From contig NZ_JAHUWN010000031.1 in the NCBI RefSeq assembly GCF_019219025.1, positions 6,242 to 70,241 on the forward strand: DNA of 64,000 nucleotides, in the 5' to 3' direction. Positions 37,448 to 46,260 of the stretch are shown here, piece after piece (position 1 is the first letter of the stretch; the number at the start of each line of letters is the position of its first letter). Origin of the DNA: Bacillus sp. sid0103 (lineage in GTDB: Bacteria > Bacillota > Bacilli > Bacillales_B > DSM-18226). The notes under the pieces are model-generated. The model did not search any database. It worked only from the letters and a program-made list of their open reading frames with translations, and had not been told where the DNA came from. The position numbers and the translations under genes are program-made.

Positions 37448-37495
37448 CAAAAAATCGAGGAATGAACAGGCTTGGATGCCTGCTCATTCCTCGAT
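37448..37495 (-). terminator. Strong terminator of the CBO0543-family gene
   Basis: ATCGAGGAATGA and TCATTCCTCGAT plus inner CAGGC/GCCTG form a long stem; on the minus strand it ends in TTTTTTG. Confidence 0.88.
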
Positions 37496-37520
37496 CTGTT
37501 TAAAGATAAAAAGTCTGGTA

Positions 37521-38006
37521 TTATGTAGCCTTATAACCCGCATTCTTTACCTTATCTAATTTTTTTAATAATCCAACGAAACCTCTAATTAAAAATAATG
37601 TAAAATTTACAGTTCCAAAAGTATGGAATGGCGTCCACTTTTTCCATTTAAATAATCTAGTATTCTTTTCAAAGTACCATTGGGCGATACTCATCGGAAC
37701 ACTAAATATCAAACTTTTCAAAAGGATTTTACTTAAATTATCATGATAAGATAGTTTAACCCAAATAACACTTAAGATCGGAAAAAACAATATATCATAA
37801 ATGATGTTCGTCTTAAAAATTTTTGGAAATGGACGGACTGGATATTCTACTTTTTTGGTTCCAACAACATACGCATCAAGCAGTGTTGCAATAACTCCTT
37901 TTGAGAAGAAAATAACGAGGTTTTCTCTCATTTTTGAACCTTTGAATAGAAATGGCAAGGAAACTATGCACAAAGCTGTGAGTAGATTTAACAATTTCTT
38001 CTCCAT
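37521..38006 (-). CDS. CBO0543-family membrane protein
   Basis: A 161-residue protein with four to five hydrophobic segments. VEYPVRPFPKIFKTNIIYD and FTLFLIRGFVGLLKK resemble the CBO0543 family of uncharacterised Firmicute membrane proteins. AAGGATG is 9 nt before the ATG. It has its own terminator and no obvious operon partner. Function unknown. Confidence 0.75.
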   Translation of the reverse strand: MEKKLLNLLTALCIVSLPFLFKGSKMRENLVIFFSKGVIATLLDAYVVGTKKVEYPVRPFPKIFKTNIIYDILFFPILSVIWVKLSYHDNLSKILLKSLIFSVPMSIAQWYFEKNTRLFKWKKWTPFHTFGTVNFTLFLIRGFVGLLKKLDKVKNAGYKAT

Positions 38007-38101
38007 AAAAAAAACATCCTTCCAAAAGGATTTATCATTAACACTATTAAATTTACCTATTCAAATAATATTATCCAAAAAAAGTCTAAAATTATTTACA
38101 T

Positions 38102-38133
38102 AAAAAAAGCCAATCGGCGAATTCCGATTAGCT
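38102..38133 (-). terminator. Terminator of the mhq-like cluster
   Basis: On the minus strand AGCTAATCGG and CCGATTGGCT form a 10-bp stem (one G-U) with a 6-nt loop and seven T residues. It overlaps the last codons and stop of the dioxygenase pseudogene. Confidence 0.88.
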
Positions 38134-39072
38134 TTCACCTTCCAGAACACGAACCTCCACAGAAGGTAAGGTTTCTTCTAGTTCTTCTCTTTTTGACTCT
38201 AGCCAAGATGGCAGCATGAGTTTTTTTCCAAGTTCAGCGACTGGTTCATCTACCGAAAAGCCTGGTGGGTCCGTTGCTATTTCGAAGAGGATACCCCCTT
38301 CTTCATGAAAATAAAGAGCTTTGAAGTAGTTCCGGTCAAGAATCTCGGTGGGATAATATCCTTTTTCGAGGAGCAGGGATCTCCACCTTTGATGATCTTC
38401 TTCATCTTTTGCTCTCCAAGCTATATGGTGAACCGTTCCGGCTCCCATCAGCCCTCGGACAGAGGGATGTAACTGAATATCAATCGTATTTCCAAGAGTT
38501 CCTTCAGATTTAAATCTAAGAAATTCCTTTTCTTGTCCAATGCATTCTAAGCCCAAAATATTTTCTAAAACGTCAGCAGTTTTATGGGGTTGTGCAGAAA
38601 ACAGAACAGCACCGCCAAAGCCTCTAATTGCATTTTCTGCTTAAACTCCCCCAAAGTTCCAAGTATTCATTGGTCCTTCATCTCGTTCTGTTAGTTCCAG
38701 TTGGAGTCCGTCTGGATCAGTAAATTTTAAATATGTTTGACCAAAGCGAATCGAGGAAGTAAATTCAATGCCAAATTTTCGTAATCGATTCTCCCAAAAA
38801 TGAACAGAGCTCTTTGGTATTATATAGCTGGTCACGCCAACCTGACCTGTTCCAATTCGACCTTTCAGCTGTTTAGCCCATGGAAAAAAAGTAATCACAG
38901 TACCTGGTTGACCCGTTTCATTCCCAAAATAAAGATGATACACTTCAGGACGATCAAAATTAATGGTTTTTTTAACAAGCCTTAGCCCTAGCATGCCTGC
39001 ATAAAAGTCAATATTCCTTTGTGCATCGTTTACCATCGCTGAGATATGGTGAATACCTGCCGTCTTTTGCAT
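38128..39072 (-). pseudogene. Second MhqO-like ring-cleaving dioxygenase, interrupted by one stop codon
   Basis: Two open stretches (39072-38641 and 38556-38128) are in the same reading frame, and the intervening codons are coding too: NFGGV-TAA-AENAIRGFGGAVLFSAQPHKTADVLENI. The intact paralogue at 39744-40682 reads FGGVSPEVAIKGFGGATLLSSQPHKT, so the TAA at 38643-38641 replaces a serine codon (TCA to TAA is one base). Full length would be 314 residues with two glyoxalase/VOC halves, metal His in GIHHISAMV and HHIAWRA, Glu in LFEIATDPPGF. Unless suppressed or a reading error, it is inactive. Confidence 0.9.
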
Positions 39073-39111
39073 TTTATCCTCTCCATTTCATCAATGGCAT
39101 TTTATTAGGGA

Positions 39112-39729
39112 CTATTTAGGTCTCTCGATTTCAAAAATCTCACCAATTTTAGCATAACTATTTCCAGCCAGCCGACTTACAGCAGCTAAGCCCATTGGGT
39201 CAATTCTGCCATTTTCGTAAATATCATTTTCAATATGAAATTGAACCACTTTCCCTATAATAAAATCACACCCAGGTGTATCCAAACCACCCAATTCTAT
39301 GGAACATTCCAATGAACATTCCATTCGAATTTTCGCTTCCTTTACCCCTGGCACAGAAATTTTTACACTCTCTACCGGAGTTAAGTTCGCTAACTTAATT
39401 TCGCTCTGATCAGGAGGTAGGTTAGCGGCTGATTTATTTATTTTGTCAACATTTTGGTCATCGACAATATGGACGACAAATTCTTTTGACTCGATGATGT
39501 TTCTCGCCGTATCCTTTTGTCTCCCAGCTGAGCGTTGAATGGATAATGAAATCATCGGGGGATTAGAAGATACGATATTAAAATAACTAAATGGTGCACC
39601 ATTTATAACGCCGTCTTTTGAAAGCGTGGTGACGAAAGCAATTGGTCTCGGGATAATGCTTCCTATCAGAAATTTATAATTTTCTCTTTCAGACATGGAG
39701 GATGGATCAATCGAAAGCAACGTCATCAT
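39112..39729 (-). CDS. Flavin reductase family protein (FMN-binding split barrel)
   Basis: A 205-residue flavoprotein of the flavin reductase-like domain family: IGSIIPRPIAFVTTLSKDG is the N-terminal FMN-binding segment and APFSYFNIVSSNPPMISLSI follows. Such enzymes supply reduced flavin or bind FMN in aromatic metabolism. It starts 15 nt after the MhqO-like gene, in one operon. Tandem ATG-ATG and a nearby TTG (39720) compete as starts because AAAAGGA abuts the first ATG. Confidence 0.85.
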   Translation of the reverse strand: MMTLLSIDPSSMSERENYKFLIGSIIPRPIAFVTTLSKDGVINGAPFSYFNIVSSNPPMISLSIQRSAGRQKDTARNIIESKEFVVHIVDDQNVDKINKSAANLPPDQSEIKLANLTPVESVKISVPGVKEAKIRMECSLECSIELGGLDTPGCDFIIGKVVQFHIENDIYENGRIDPMGLAAVSRLAGNSYAKIGEIFEIERPK

Positions 39730-39743
39730 TCCTTTTCGTAAAA

Positions 39744-40682
39744 TCAGTCTAGTTCTCTTACTTTAATTGGAAGCAAACCTTGTTCAATTTGTGCTCTATG
39801 TGGTTCATATTGTTCAGGGAGCATCAACTTTTCACCCATTGTCTCCTCTGATTCATCATGAGCGAATCCTGGAGGATCGGTTGCAATTTCAAATAGTATT
39901 TCCCCATGCTCTCTAAAATAAATGGCATTAAAGTAGTTTCGATCTCGAACAGGAGTGACACCATATCCATTTGCTGAAATATACTGCCTCCAATCCAATT
40001 GATCCTCATCATCAACGGCCCGCCATGCGATGTGATGTACAGTACCTACACCCATTTGTCCGCGTCCAATCGGCGTTAATTTAATATCGATCATGTTCCC
40101 GATATCCGCAGTGGAACGGTAACGAGCGAAATCTCCTTCTTTACCAATAAATTCAAGACCCATTACTTTTTCTAACAATTCCGCTGTTTTGTGAGGCTGG
40201 GACGACAATAGAGTCGCTCCGCCAAACCCTTTAATTGCAACTTCCGGTGATACCCCTCCGAAGGTCCTTAAATTGACTTCCCCTTCTTCTCTTTCTACAA
40301 TTTCCAAATGAAGTCCGTGTGGGTCATCAAATTCTAAATATTGCTCACCGAAGCGTTCAATTTTCGTAAAAGGGACATTGAATTTTTCCAGCCTTTGTTC
40401 CCAAAATTCCATGGCACCTTTCGGAACAACATAGGATGTGACTCCTACTTGACCATCACCGATGATTCCTTGCCGAGCTCCTGCCCATGGAAAAAATGTA
40501 ATGATGGTACCTGGCTTACCGCCTTCATTCCCGAAATAAAGGTGATACGTACCTGGATCATCAAAATTAACGGTTTGCTTGACCAAACGCAAGCCCAAAA
40601 CGCCTGCGTAGAAATCTACATTCTCCTGAGGATGACCAACGATTGCTGTAATATGGTGAATACCCATCGTTTTTTTACCCAT
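39744..40682 (-). CDS. MhqO-like ring-cleaving dioxygenase
   Basis: A 312-residue two-domain VOC protein: first half GIHHITAIVGHPQENVDFYAG, second half GFGGATLLSSQPHKT, with metal ligands in GIHHI, TVHHIAWRA and EILFEIATDPPGF. It matches B. subtilis MhqO/MhqA dioxygenases for hydroquinone and catechol detoxification. The start is at 40682, 7 nt after AAGGAGTG, inside a longer frame to 40703. An MhqR-like palindrome lies at 40780-40794. It is the intact paralogue of the pseudogene at 38128. Confidence 0.92.
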   Translation of the reverse strand: MGKKTMGIHHITAIVGHPQENVDFYAGVLGLRLVKQTVNFDDPGTYHLYFGNEGGKPGTIITFFPWAGARQGIIGDGQVGVTSYVVPKGAMEFWEQRLEKFNVPFTKIERFGEQYLEFDDPHGLHLEIVEREEGEVNLRTFGGVSPEVAIKGFGGATLLSSQPHKTAELLEKVMGLEFIGKEGDFARYRSTADIGNMIDIKLTPIGRGQMGVGTVHHIAWRAVDDEDQLDWRQYISANGYGVTPVRDRNYFNAIYFREHGEILFEIATDPPGFAHDESEETMGEKLMLPEQYEPHRAQIEQGLLPIKVRELD

Positions 40683-40779
40683 TTTTCTACACTCCTTTTT
40701 CATAAATTAAAGAATCTTGATACCTTATTTTGTCCTACTGAAAAAATTAAAGTCTCTTACTTTTTATTTTAATTTAAGA

Positions 40780-40794
40780 ATCTCTAATTGAGAT
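40780..40794. promoter_or_regulatory. MhqR-like operator before the dioxygenase gene
   Basis: ATCTC-TAATT-GAGAT, a perfect 5-bp inverted repeat of the ATCTCGAATTCGAGAT type known for the MarR-family repressor MhqR. It lies just past the doxX stop and about 100 nt upstream of the dioxygenase start, suggesting an internal promoter. Confidence 0.65.
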
Positions 40795-40797
40795 ATT

Positions 40798-41196
40798 TTA
40801 GAATAAAAGTGCATCGAGAGCATATTTACCTGGACCGATTAAAGCGATCCCAATCGCAACAGCTAGTAACGTTAGATTATATTCGTATCCATTTGCTGTT
40901 GACCATAATCCGTTTGCAGCGTGGACCTTAACAATAGCCATTACCATTGTTCCTGCAATCAAAATTCCCGCAAGTGGGGTTAGCAGTCCTAATGTAAACA
41001 AGATTCCACCGATAAGCTCTGCCAGTCCTGCTAAAAGAGCCATGGTTACGCCTGGCTTCATGCCAATTGATTCGAACCATCCACCTGTACCTTTTAATCC
41101 ATAACCGCCGAACCAACCAAACAATTTTTGAGCGCCATGACCCACGAATAATAAACCAATTACCAACCGAATGATTAATAAGCCAATATTTATCAT
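40798..41196 (-). CDS. DoxX family membrane protein (MhqP/CatD-like)
   Basis: A 132-residue four-helix membrane protein of the DoxX family: [26 protein letters not shown] at the N-terminus and [12 protein letters not shown] at the C-terminus. In B. subtilis the homologues CatD and MhqP are encoded with ring-cleaving dioxygenases and induced by quinones and catechol. Same pairing here, with three MhqR-like palindromes upstream (41221-41323). Confidence 0.92.
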   Translation of the reverse strand: MINIGLLIIRLVIGLLFVGHGAQKLFGWFGGYGLKGTGGWFESIGMKPGVTMALLAGLAELIGGILFTLGLLTPLAGILIAGTMVMAIVKVHAANGLWSTANGYEYNLTLLAVAIGIALIGPGKYALDALLF

Positions 41197-41220
41197 CTAA
41201 AATTCCTCCTATTTGTATTT

Positions 41221-41323
41221 TATCTTGAATTCGAGATATTCATTTAAAAAAAATGATGTTTATCATTTTTATTTGTAATCCTTCGAGATATATCTCGGAT
41301 TTAAATATCTTGAACTTGAGATA
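41221..41323 (-). promoter_or_regulatory. Triple MhqR-like operator region of doxX
   Basis: Three palindromes in about 100 nt: TATCTTGAATTCGAGATA (41221-41238), CGAGATATATCTCG (41284-41297, perfect) and TATCTTGAACTTGAGATA (41306-41323). The first and third follow the MhqR consensus built on ATCTyGAATTCrAGAT (recalled). No mhqR gene is in the window. Confidence 0.75.
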
Positions 41324-41390
41324 ATAATAATACGTATTAACTTGTGTGTCAATACCTTTTTTAACTTTTAGATTTGAAACCCATACATAT

Positions 41391-41420
41391 AAAAAAGGCG
41401 TTGGCAAATGCCAACGCTCT
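41391..41420 (-). terminator. Terminator of the sulfur operon
   Basis: GCGTTGGC and GCCAACGC form a perfect 8-bp stem with a 4-nt loop; on the minus strand six T residues follow. The same stem recurs at 46651-46671. Confidence 0.9.
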
Positions 41421-41440
41421 TTTCAAATAATTCCTCACGC

Positions 41441-42217
41441 TTATAAAATATCTATCCAAATCTTAATTGCTGTTGCTAAAATCAATAAAGCTAGAATTAC
41501 TTGTAGAACTTTGGTGTTTATTTTTTTCCCCGCCATTGCACCTAGTGGTGAGGCGATTAAACTGGCAAAGACCATAATAAGTGAAGGTAAAAATTCTACT
41601 TGTCCCGTTGTAATCTTTCCGACTGTTGCACCGATTGATGAAATAAATGTAATCGCTAATGATGAAGCAATCGTCATACGAGTTGGGATCTTTAATACGA
41701 CAAGCATGATGGGCACTAATAAGAACGCACCTGCTGCACCTACAATACCCGCTCCGATACCAACAATTAATGCGAGGGATGCTGCCAGCCATTTATTAAA
41801 CTTCACTTGATCAAGCGGAATATCATCGATTCCTTTTTTCGGAACAAACATCATGACAGCGGCAATCAATGCTAAAATACCATAAACAAAATTAATTCCA
41901 CCCTCTGTCATTAACTTGGAACCATAACCACCGACAAAGCTACCCATTAATATACTTACTCCCATATATCCAATTAGCGTTTTATTTAAATAACCTCCCT
42001 TTCGGTAAGCCCATACCCCGCCAATTGTTGCAAAAAATACTTGAACTGCACTTATTCCAGATACTTCATGGGCACTAAACGCAGCTAGACCGAATAACGG
42101 TGGGATGTATAAAAGCATCGGATATTTAATAATGGAACCGCCAATTCCAAGCATTCCTGAAATATAGGAACCAACAAAACCAATTAAGAAAATCGTGATG
42201 ATAAAGCCCAATTCCAC
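41441..42217 (-). CDS. TauE/SafE family sulfite/sulfur-anion exporter
   Basis: A 258-residue membrane protein with eight hydrophobic segments in two repeats; [17 protein letters not shown] and [20 protein letters not shown] are the family's duplicated glycine-rich motifs. It probably exports sulfite or thiosulfate, products of persulfide oxidation. The start is GTG (42217) with AAAGGAGTG upstream. Last gene of the cst-like operon, 48 nt after tusA. Confidence 0.9.
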   Translation of the reverse strand: MELGFIITIFLIGFVGSYISGMLGIGGSIIKYPMLLYIPPLFGLAAFSAHEVSGISAVQVFFATIGGVWAYRKGGYLNKTLIGYMGVSILMGSFVGGYGSKLMTEGGINFVYGILALIAAVMMFVPKKGIDDIPLDQVKFNKWLAASLALIVGIGAGIVGAAGAFLLVPIMLVVLKIPTRMTIASSLAITFISSIGATVGKITTGQVEFLPSLIMVFASLIASPLGAMAGKKINTKVLQVILALLILATAIKIWIDIL

Positions 42218-42265
42218 AATGTTTCACTCCTTTAAAAAAGGGAACCAATCTGGTTCCCCTATTTT

Positions 42266-42493
42266 TTAACCTTTTTTAATCCAAAACTTTAACACAAAGT
42301 TCTCTTCTTCATGCTTAATTAACTCATGACCACCAGATTTTGCCCATGCAGTAAGGTCATTTTTTGCTCCTTTATCCGTTGCATGAATCTCTAAAACTTG
42401 ACCACTTTCAAGATCATTAATTGCTTTTTTTGTTTTTACTATCGGCATAGGGCACGCTAACCCTTTGGCATCTAATACTTTATTTGCTTCCAT
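42266..42493 (-). CDS. TusA-like sulfur carrier protein
   Basis: A 75-residue sulfurtransferase of the TusA/SirA/YedF fold. The persulfide-carrying Cys is in DAKGLACPMPIVKTKK (Cys14). It is one of three TusA domains in the cluster; all share nearly the same CPMPIVKTKK core. AGGAGG is 8 nt upstream. Confidence 0.94.
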   Translation of the reverse strand: MEANKVLDAKGLACPMPIVKTKKAINDLESGQVLEIHATDKGAKNDLTAWAKSGGHELIKHEEENFVLKFWIKKG

Positions 42494-42518
42494 CGTTTTT
42501 CCCTCCTATTTTTTGAAC

Positions 42519-43646
42519 TTATCTAACTGCACAGCGATTTGGTCCGATTTCCATTTCACGTTGTTTTTCTTCATCAGGATTGATTTTCCCCATATTTGTT
42601 TCACGGATTTCTTGATAAGAATTTGGTTGAGGTGGTAGATTTTCTGTTACAATTCTTCTAAATTCAGCTTCATCATCAATATATAAACCATGGTTTTTGG
42701 AATAAAGTGTTCCAAGTTTTTCAGCTACACTTCCATCTTCATTTAATTCTTCAATAATCATAAAATGAGCGGGAAGAACGATTAAATCCTCAGATAATTC
42801 TCTGTAACGCTTATATAAACTTTCTCTTAAATCTCCCACCCAATCCTGGGCTAAACCAACTAAATCTGGTCTACCGATCGAGTCAATGAACAAGATATCA
42901 CCGGATAGTAAGAATTTCTCGTCAACAATGAATGAAGTAGATCCAATTGTGTGACCCGGTGAATATAAAGCATGAATATTGATTTTCACGTTTCCAATTT
43001 CCACATCATTACCATCTTCTAATGGTTGATACTGAAATGTTACTTCTGTTGCATCCTTTGGTGGTAACCAGTAAGTTGCACCCGTTTTATCAGCAATAAC
43101 GGTTCCTCCTGAAATGTGGTCTGCGTGAAGGTGGGTATCGAATACATGGGTAATTTTAGCGCCAATACTTTCAGCAAATTCAAGATAAATATCAGTCATA
43201 CGAGTAGAGTCAATAATGGCAGCTTCACCGTTTGATACAACCATGTATGATAAACATCCTTTACCGATTCGAACAAACTGATAAATTTCACCGCCATCTT
43301 TTAACTCCCCGACTTTAACAGGTTCTAAATGTTCGCTCCAAGCTTTCATACCACCTTTTAGGTAAGAAACTGTGAGCCCTTCATCGGAAAGCATTTCCGC
43401 CACCATGATAGATGATCCATCCTTTGCACAAACCACTAAAACTTCTTTGTCAGTAGGAATTTTTTCGATGATTCCTTCCACACCGTCAAGCAATTCAAAA
43501 TATGGTACATTTATATATTTAAAGTTTTCACCTTCAATTTTCCAATCTTGAAAATCACTTTGATTTCGAACATCTAAAATAAATAATTCTTCCTTATTCA
43601 TTACTTTTTTCGTTACCTCTTTTGAAGTCATTACATTTACAGTCAT
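42519..43646 (-). CDS. Rhodanese-MBL fold persulfide dioxygenase-like protein
   Basis: A 375-residue fusion: N-terminal rhodanese domain (about 8-110, active Cys in VVCAKDGSS) and a C-terminal metallo-beta-lactamase domain with THLHADH and SPGHTIGS metal ligands of the ETHE1/CstB type. It should oxidise protein or low-molecular-weight persulfides to sulfite/thiosulfate. Domain order is rhodanese first, opposite to that I recall for staphylococcal CstB. It lies between the TusA-rhodanese fusion and tusA. Confidence 0.92.
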   Translation of the reverse strand: MTVNVMTSKEVTKKVMNKEELFILDVRNQSDFQDWKIEGENFKYINVPYFELLDGVEGIIEKIPTDKEVLVVCAKDGSSIMVAEMLSDEGLTVSYLKGGMKAWSEHLEPVKVGELKDGGEIYQFVRIGKGCLSYMVVSNGEAAIIDSTRMTDIYLEFAESIGAKITHVFDTHLHADHISGGTVIADKTGATYWLPPKDATEVTFQYQPLEDGNDVEIGNVKINIHALYSPGHTIGSTSFIVDEKFLLSGDILFIDSIGRPDLVGLAQDWVGDLRESLYKRYRELSEDLIVLPAHFMIIEELNEDGSVAEKLGTLYSKNHGLYIDDEAEFRRIVTENLPPQPNSYQEIRETNMGKINPDEEKQREMEIGPNRCAVR

Positions 43647-43725
43647 TTCTGAGTACCCCCAATGGTATTAGTAAGTTTAAAAAAAATATGCTTATAGACA
43701 GTCATTCAAATCAATTTTTATTCCC

Positions 43726-44301
43726 TTAATTATCAAAACTAGTAGTTCTTCCAGTCCACTGACTCATTCCTGGTACTATGTTAATAACTTTAGTAAATCC
43801 CTTTTCTACTAGCTTTTGTGCTGCAAGATCACTGCGGTTATCTGTTCGGCAGACAATATAAATTTCTTCTTCTTTATTTAATACACCTAAACGATGTTCT
43901 AGTTCACCCAAAGGAATAGAAATAGCATTAGGTATATGATTAAATGCATATTCTGCTGACTCTCTAACATCAAGAACCACAATATTTTCATTTGCTTCAA
44001 GTTTCGTTTCAAGTTGGTCAATATTGATGACATTCGGATGTTTTCTTTCGATTTTTTCATCACAAGAGGATTTTCTTAAATAATGCTTTAATACTTCTTC
44101 TTCCTCTAATGTACCTAAATACAGGTGACCTGTACTTTCAGCCCATGCCTTAATATCAGCTTTGGACCCCTTATCTGTTGCTTGTACTTCTAATACTTGA
44201 CCAGCTTCTAATCCATTCATTGCCTTCTTTGTTTTCACAATTGGCATTGGACATGCTAATCCTTTTGCGTCTAAAATGACGTTTGCTTTCATGTTCTCCA
44301 T
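43726..44301 (-). CDS. TusA-rhodanese fusion (CstA-like)
   Basis: A 191-residue two-domain sulfurtransferase: TusA (1-75; DAKGLACPMPIVKTKKAM) then rhodanese (about 90-190; NIVVLDVRESAEYAFNHIPNA, active Cys in IYIVCRTDNRSDLA). Staphylococcal CstA is a longer rhodanese-TusA-rhodanese protein, so this is a reduced version. A CstR-type operator lies 18 nt upstream of its ATG. Confidence 0.92.
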   Translation of the reverse strand: MENMKANVILDAKGLACPMPIVKTKKAMNGLEAGQVLEVQATDKGSKADIKAWAESTGHLYLGTLEEEEVLKHYLRKSSCDEKIERKHPNVINIDQLETKLEANENIVVLDVRESAEYAFNHIPNAISIPLGELEHRLGVLNKEEEIYIVCRTDNRSDLAAQKLVEKGFTKVINIVPGMSQWTGRTTSFDN

Positions 44302-44318
44302 TTTTATCCCCCTATTTT

Positions 44319-44334
44319 ATACCCTGTAGGGTAT
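44319..44334. promoter_or_regulatory. CstR-type operator A
   Basis: ATACCC-TGTA-GGGTAT, a perfect inverted repeat between the rhodanese gene and the TusA-rhodanese gene. One of four sites sharing ATACCC-N4-GGGTAT. Confidence 0.85.
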
Positions 44335-44352
44335 TATTGTTGTTAAAAAAAT

Positions 44353-44649
44353 TTATTCTACTATTCCTTCCCAGGAAAGCATTCCTCCTGTCATATTAAT
44401 CACATTAAATCCATAGCTTTCAAGAAATTGTGTAGTACGTCCGCTTCTTCCACCAGAACGGCAAACTATGATATATTCTTTTGATTTTTGTAACTCATGC
44501 ATGCGAAACTCAATTAAACCTAATGGAATATTAACAGCACCAGGTATTTTTCCAGTTGATACTTCATCCACTTCACGAACATCAATGATGTTTAATTTTG
44601 TTCCTTCATTTAGCAATGTTTCAACTTTTTTTGGTGTAATATTTTTCAT
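44353..44649 (-). CDS. Single-domain rhodanese
   Basis: A 98-residue cytosolic rhodanese-like sulfurtransferase: LNIIDVREVDEVSTGKIPGA, active-site loop VCRSGGRSGRT and C-terminal GGMLSWEG. AAGGAGG precedes the ATG. It probably relays sulfane sulfur within the operon. Confidence 0.94.
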   Translation of the reverse strand: MKNITPKKVETLLNEGTKLNIIDVREVDEVSTGKIPGAVNIPLGLIEFRMHELQKSKEYIIVCRSGGRSGRTTQFLESYGFNVINMTGGMLSWEGIVE

Positions 44650-44670
44650 TATGATTCCTCCTTAATATTA

Positions 44671-45030
44671 TTAAAACCAGGCGCTTACACCGCCTCTTAC
44701 ATTTGTTACTTTATTAAATCCCAATTTTTTTAGTATCTTACTAGCCTTTTGGCTTCTCATGCCACTTTGGCAAATCACAATTACTTCTTTGTCTTTTGAA
44801 AGCTCATTCGATTTTTGAGCAAGTTGATGAAGAGGCACATTTTTAAATCCTTTGATGTGATTTCCTTTAAATTCACCAGGTGTCCGAACATCAACAAATT
44901 GCTTATGATTGTCTTTTAACTCATTTTTTAATTCCGTTGTAGAGATCTGCCTAACACTTTTTATTGGCATCATTCGCTTGGCGATAAAGAATAAGAAAAG
45001 CCCAATCAAGATATAATTAACAAACTCCAA
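44671..45030 (-). CDS. Membrane-anchored rhodanese
   Basis: About 119 residues: an N-terminal membrane helix (FVNYILIGLFLFFIAKRMMP) followed by a rhodanese domain with active Cys in VICQSGMRSQKA. The start is TTG at 45030, 9 nt after AAGGAGGG; an open frame continues to 45075 but lacks a site. The anchor could place sulfur transfer near the membrane or a quinone oxidoreductase. Confidence 0.9.
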   Translation of the reverse strand: MEFVNYILIGLFLFFIAKRMMPIKSVRQISTTELKNELKDNHKQFVDVRTPGEFKGNHIKGFKNVPLHQLAQKSNELSKDKEVIVICQSGMRSQKASKILKKLGFNKVTNVRGGVSAWF

Positions 45031-45074
45031 GTCAATTCCCTCCTTGCATATAGGAGAAGGTCCCCCTACTATCA

Positions 45075-45554
45075 TTAAATAAACAGATTAACATTACCTT
45101 CCTGAGCATCTGCTAAATAAGCTGCAACTCCTGCATATTCAATGTTGTCTAACAGTTCTTCTTTTTGCAAACCTAATAAATCCATGGTCATTGTACAAGC
45201 TATTAGCTTTATATCCTGCTCTTGTGCCATCTCTATTAATTGAGGCAGCGGAATTGCATTGTGTTTTTTCATTACTTTTTTGATCATCTTAGGACCAAAT
45301 CCGGCAAAGTTCATTTTAGATAGCCCCAATTTGTCAGCGCCTCTTGGCATCATTTTCGCAAACATTTTTTCCATGAATCCTTTTTCAAGCATTATATTTT
45401 CCTCTTTTCTGAGTGCATTCAATCCCCAAAAAGTATGAAAAATCGTTACTTCATGATCATAGGCTGCTGCACCATTTGCAATAATGTAAGCTGCCATTGC
45501 TTTATCATAATCTCCGCTTAATAGGACAATTGTTGTTTTTTTCTTCTCTGTCAT
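45075..45554 (-). CDS. DsrE/DsrF/DrsH-like family protein
   Basis: A 159-residue protein of the DsrE2 type: VLLSGDYDKAMAAYIIANGA, a central insertion with MMPRGADKLGLSKMNF, and the conserved Cys in LIACTMTMDLLGL. DsrE2 proteins are persulfide carriers that work with TusA and rhodanese, the same trio seen here. AGGAGG is upstream, and a CstR-type operator is 34-49 nt before the ATG. Confidence 0.92.
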   Translation of the reverse strand: MTEKKKTTIVLLSGDYDKAMAAYIIANGAAAYDHEVTIFHTFWGLNALRKEENIMLEKGFMEKMFAKMMPRGADKLGLSKMNFAGFGPKMIKKVMKKHNAIPLPQLIEMAQEQDIKLIACTMTMDLLGLQKEELLDNIEYAGVAAYLADAQEGNVNLFI

Positions 45555-45587
45555 TTCCCTAACCTCCTGAATATTTTTAATTTACTT

Positions 45588-45603
45588 ATACCCGTATAGG
45601 TAT
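45588..45603. promoter_or_regulatory. CstR-type operator B
   Basis: ATACCC-GTAT-AGGTAT, one mismatch from a perfect inverted repeat, between tusA and the dsrE-like gene. Confidence 0.7.
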
Positions 45604-45629
45604 TATTGTATTTAAAAAAATTATCCTTT

Positions 45630-45848
45630 TTAAATCCAAAACTTTAATACATCATTTTCGTCTTCAAACTTCAGTAGTTCATGGCCACATGATTTAGCCC
45701 AAGCTAGAAGATCATTCTTAGCAGCCTTATCCGTTGTGTGAATTTCTAATACTTGACCGGATTCAAGTCCACTTATTTCTTTCTTTGTTTTAACAATTGG
45801 CATTGGACATGCTAATCCTTTAGTATCTAATACTTTATCAATTTTCAT
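45630..45848 (-). CDS. TusA-like sulfur carrier protein (first copy)
   Basis: A 72-residue TusA: MKIDKVLDTKGLACPMPIVK holds the active Cys. The start is at 45848, with AGGGAGG about 8 nt upstream; the frame open to 45923 contains the operator at 45878-45893 and is not coding there. First structural gene after cstR. Confidence 0.93.
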   Translation of the reverse strand: MKIDKVLDTKGLACPMPIVKTKKEISGLESGQVLEIHTTDKAAKNDLLAWAKSCGHELLKFEDENDVLKFWI

Positions 45849-45877
45849 TATGAAGTCCTCCCTTTTTGTTTTTACCA

Positions 45878-45893
45878 TTACCCCTATGGGTAT
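45878..45893. promoter_or_regulatory. CstR-type operator C
   Basis: TTACCC-CTAT-GGGTAT between cstR and tusA. On the minus strand TTGACG-N17-TAGTAT lies just upstream of it, so the site could block an internal promoter. Confidence 0.75.
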
Positions 45894-45930
45894 TATACTA
45901 TTGAAAATAAAAGAGGGCGTCAACCCTTTT

Positions 45931-46194
45931 TTATCGACTTTTCACCAATAGTTCTACTGCCGCTTTTACTAATTCTTCTGTATTCTTATCACCATTTTCA
46001 TTAGCGAGTCGAACACATTCCACTAAATTTGAACTAACAACTACACCAATGGTTCGATCGATTGCCGTTCTAGCCGCGGATAATTGGGTGATTACTTCCT
46101 TACAATCCTTATCTTCTTCCATCATTCTTAAAATTCCTCTTAATTGACCTTCAATACGTTTTACTCTATTTTTTAATTGATCATTGTAATCCAT
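45931..46194 (-). CDS. cstR: Persulfide-sensing repressor CstR (CsoR/FrmR family)
   Basis: An 87-residue all-helical repressor. KNRVKRIEGQLRGILRMMEEDKDC carries the first sensor Cys (about Cys30) and NLVECVRLANENG the second (about Cys59); the His and second Cys of copper-sensing CsoR are lacking, as in CstR. Sulfane sulfur would crosslink the two Cys and release DNA. The start at 46194 follows AAGGAGGT by 7 nt, rejecting a longer frame to 46215. It probably controls itself and the downstream genes through four operators. Confidence 0.92.
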   Translation of the reverse strand: MDYNDQLKNRVKRIEGQLRGILRMMEEDKDCKEVITQLSAARTAIDRTIGVVVSSNLVECVRLANENGDKNTEELVKAAVELLVKSR

Positions 46195-46260
46195 TATTTC
46201 TACCTCCTTAAACAACGAGTTTCCATTTTGACGGATAAAGGAACAACATCGACAGGTTTT

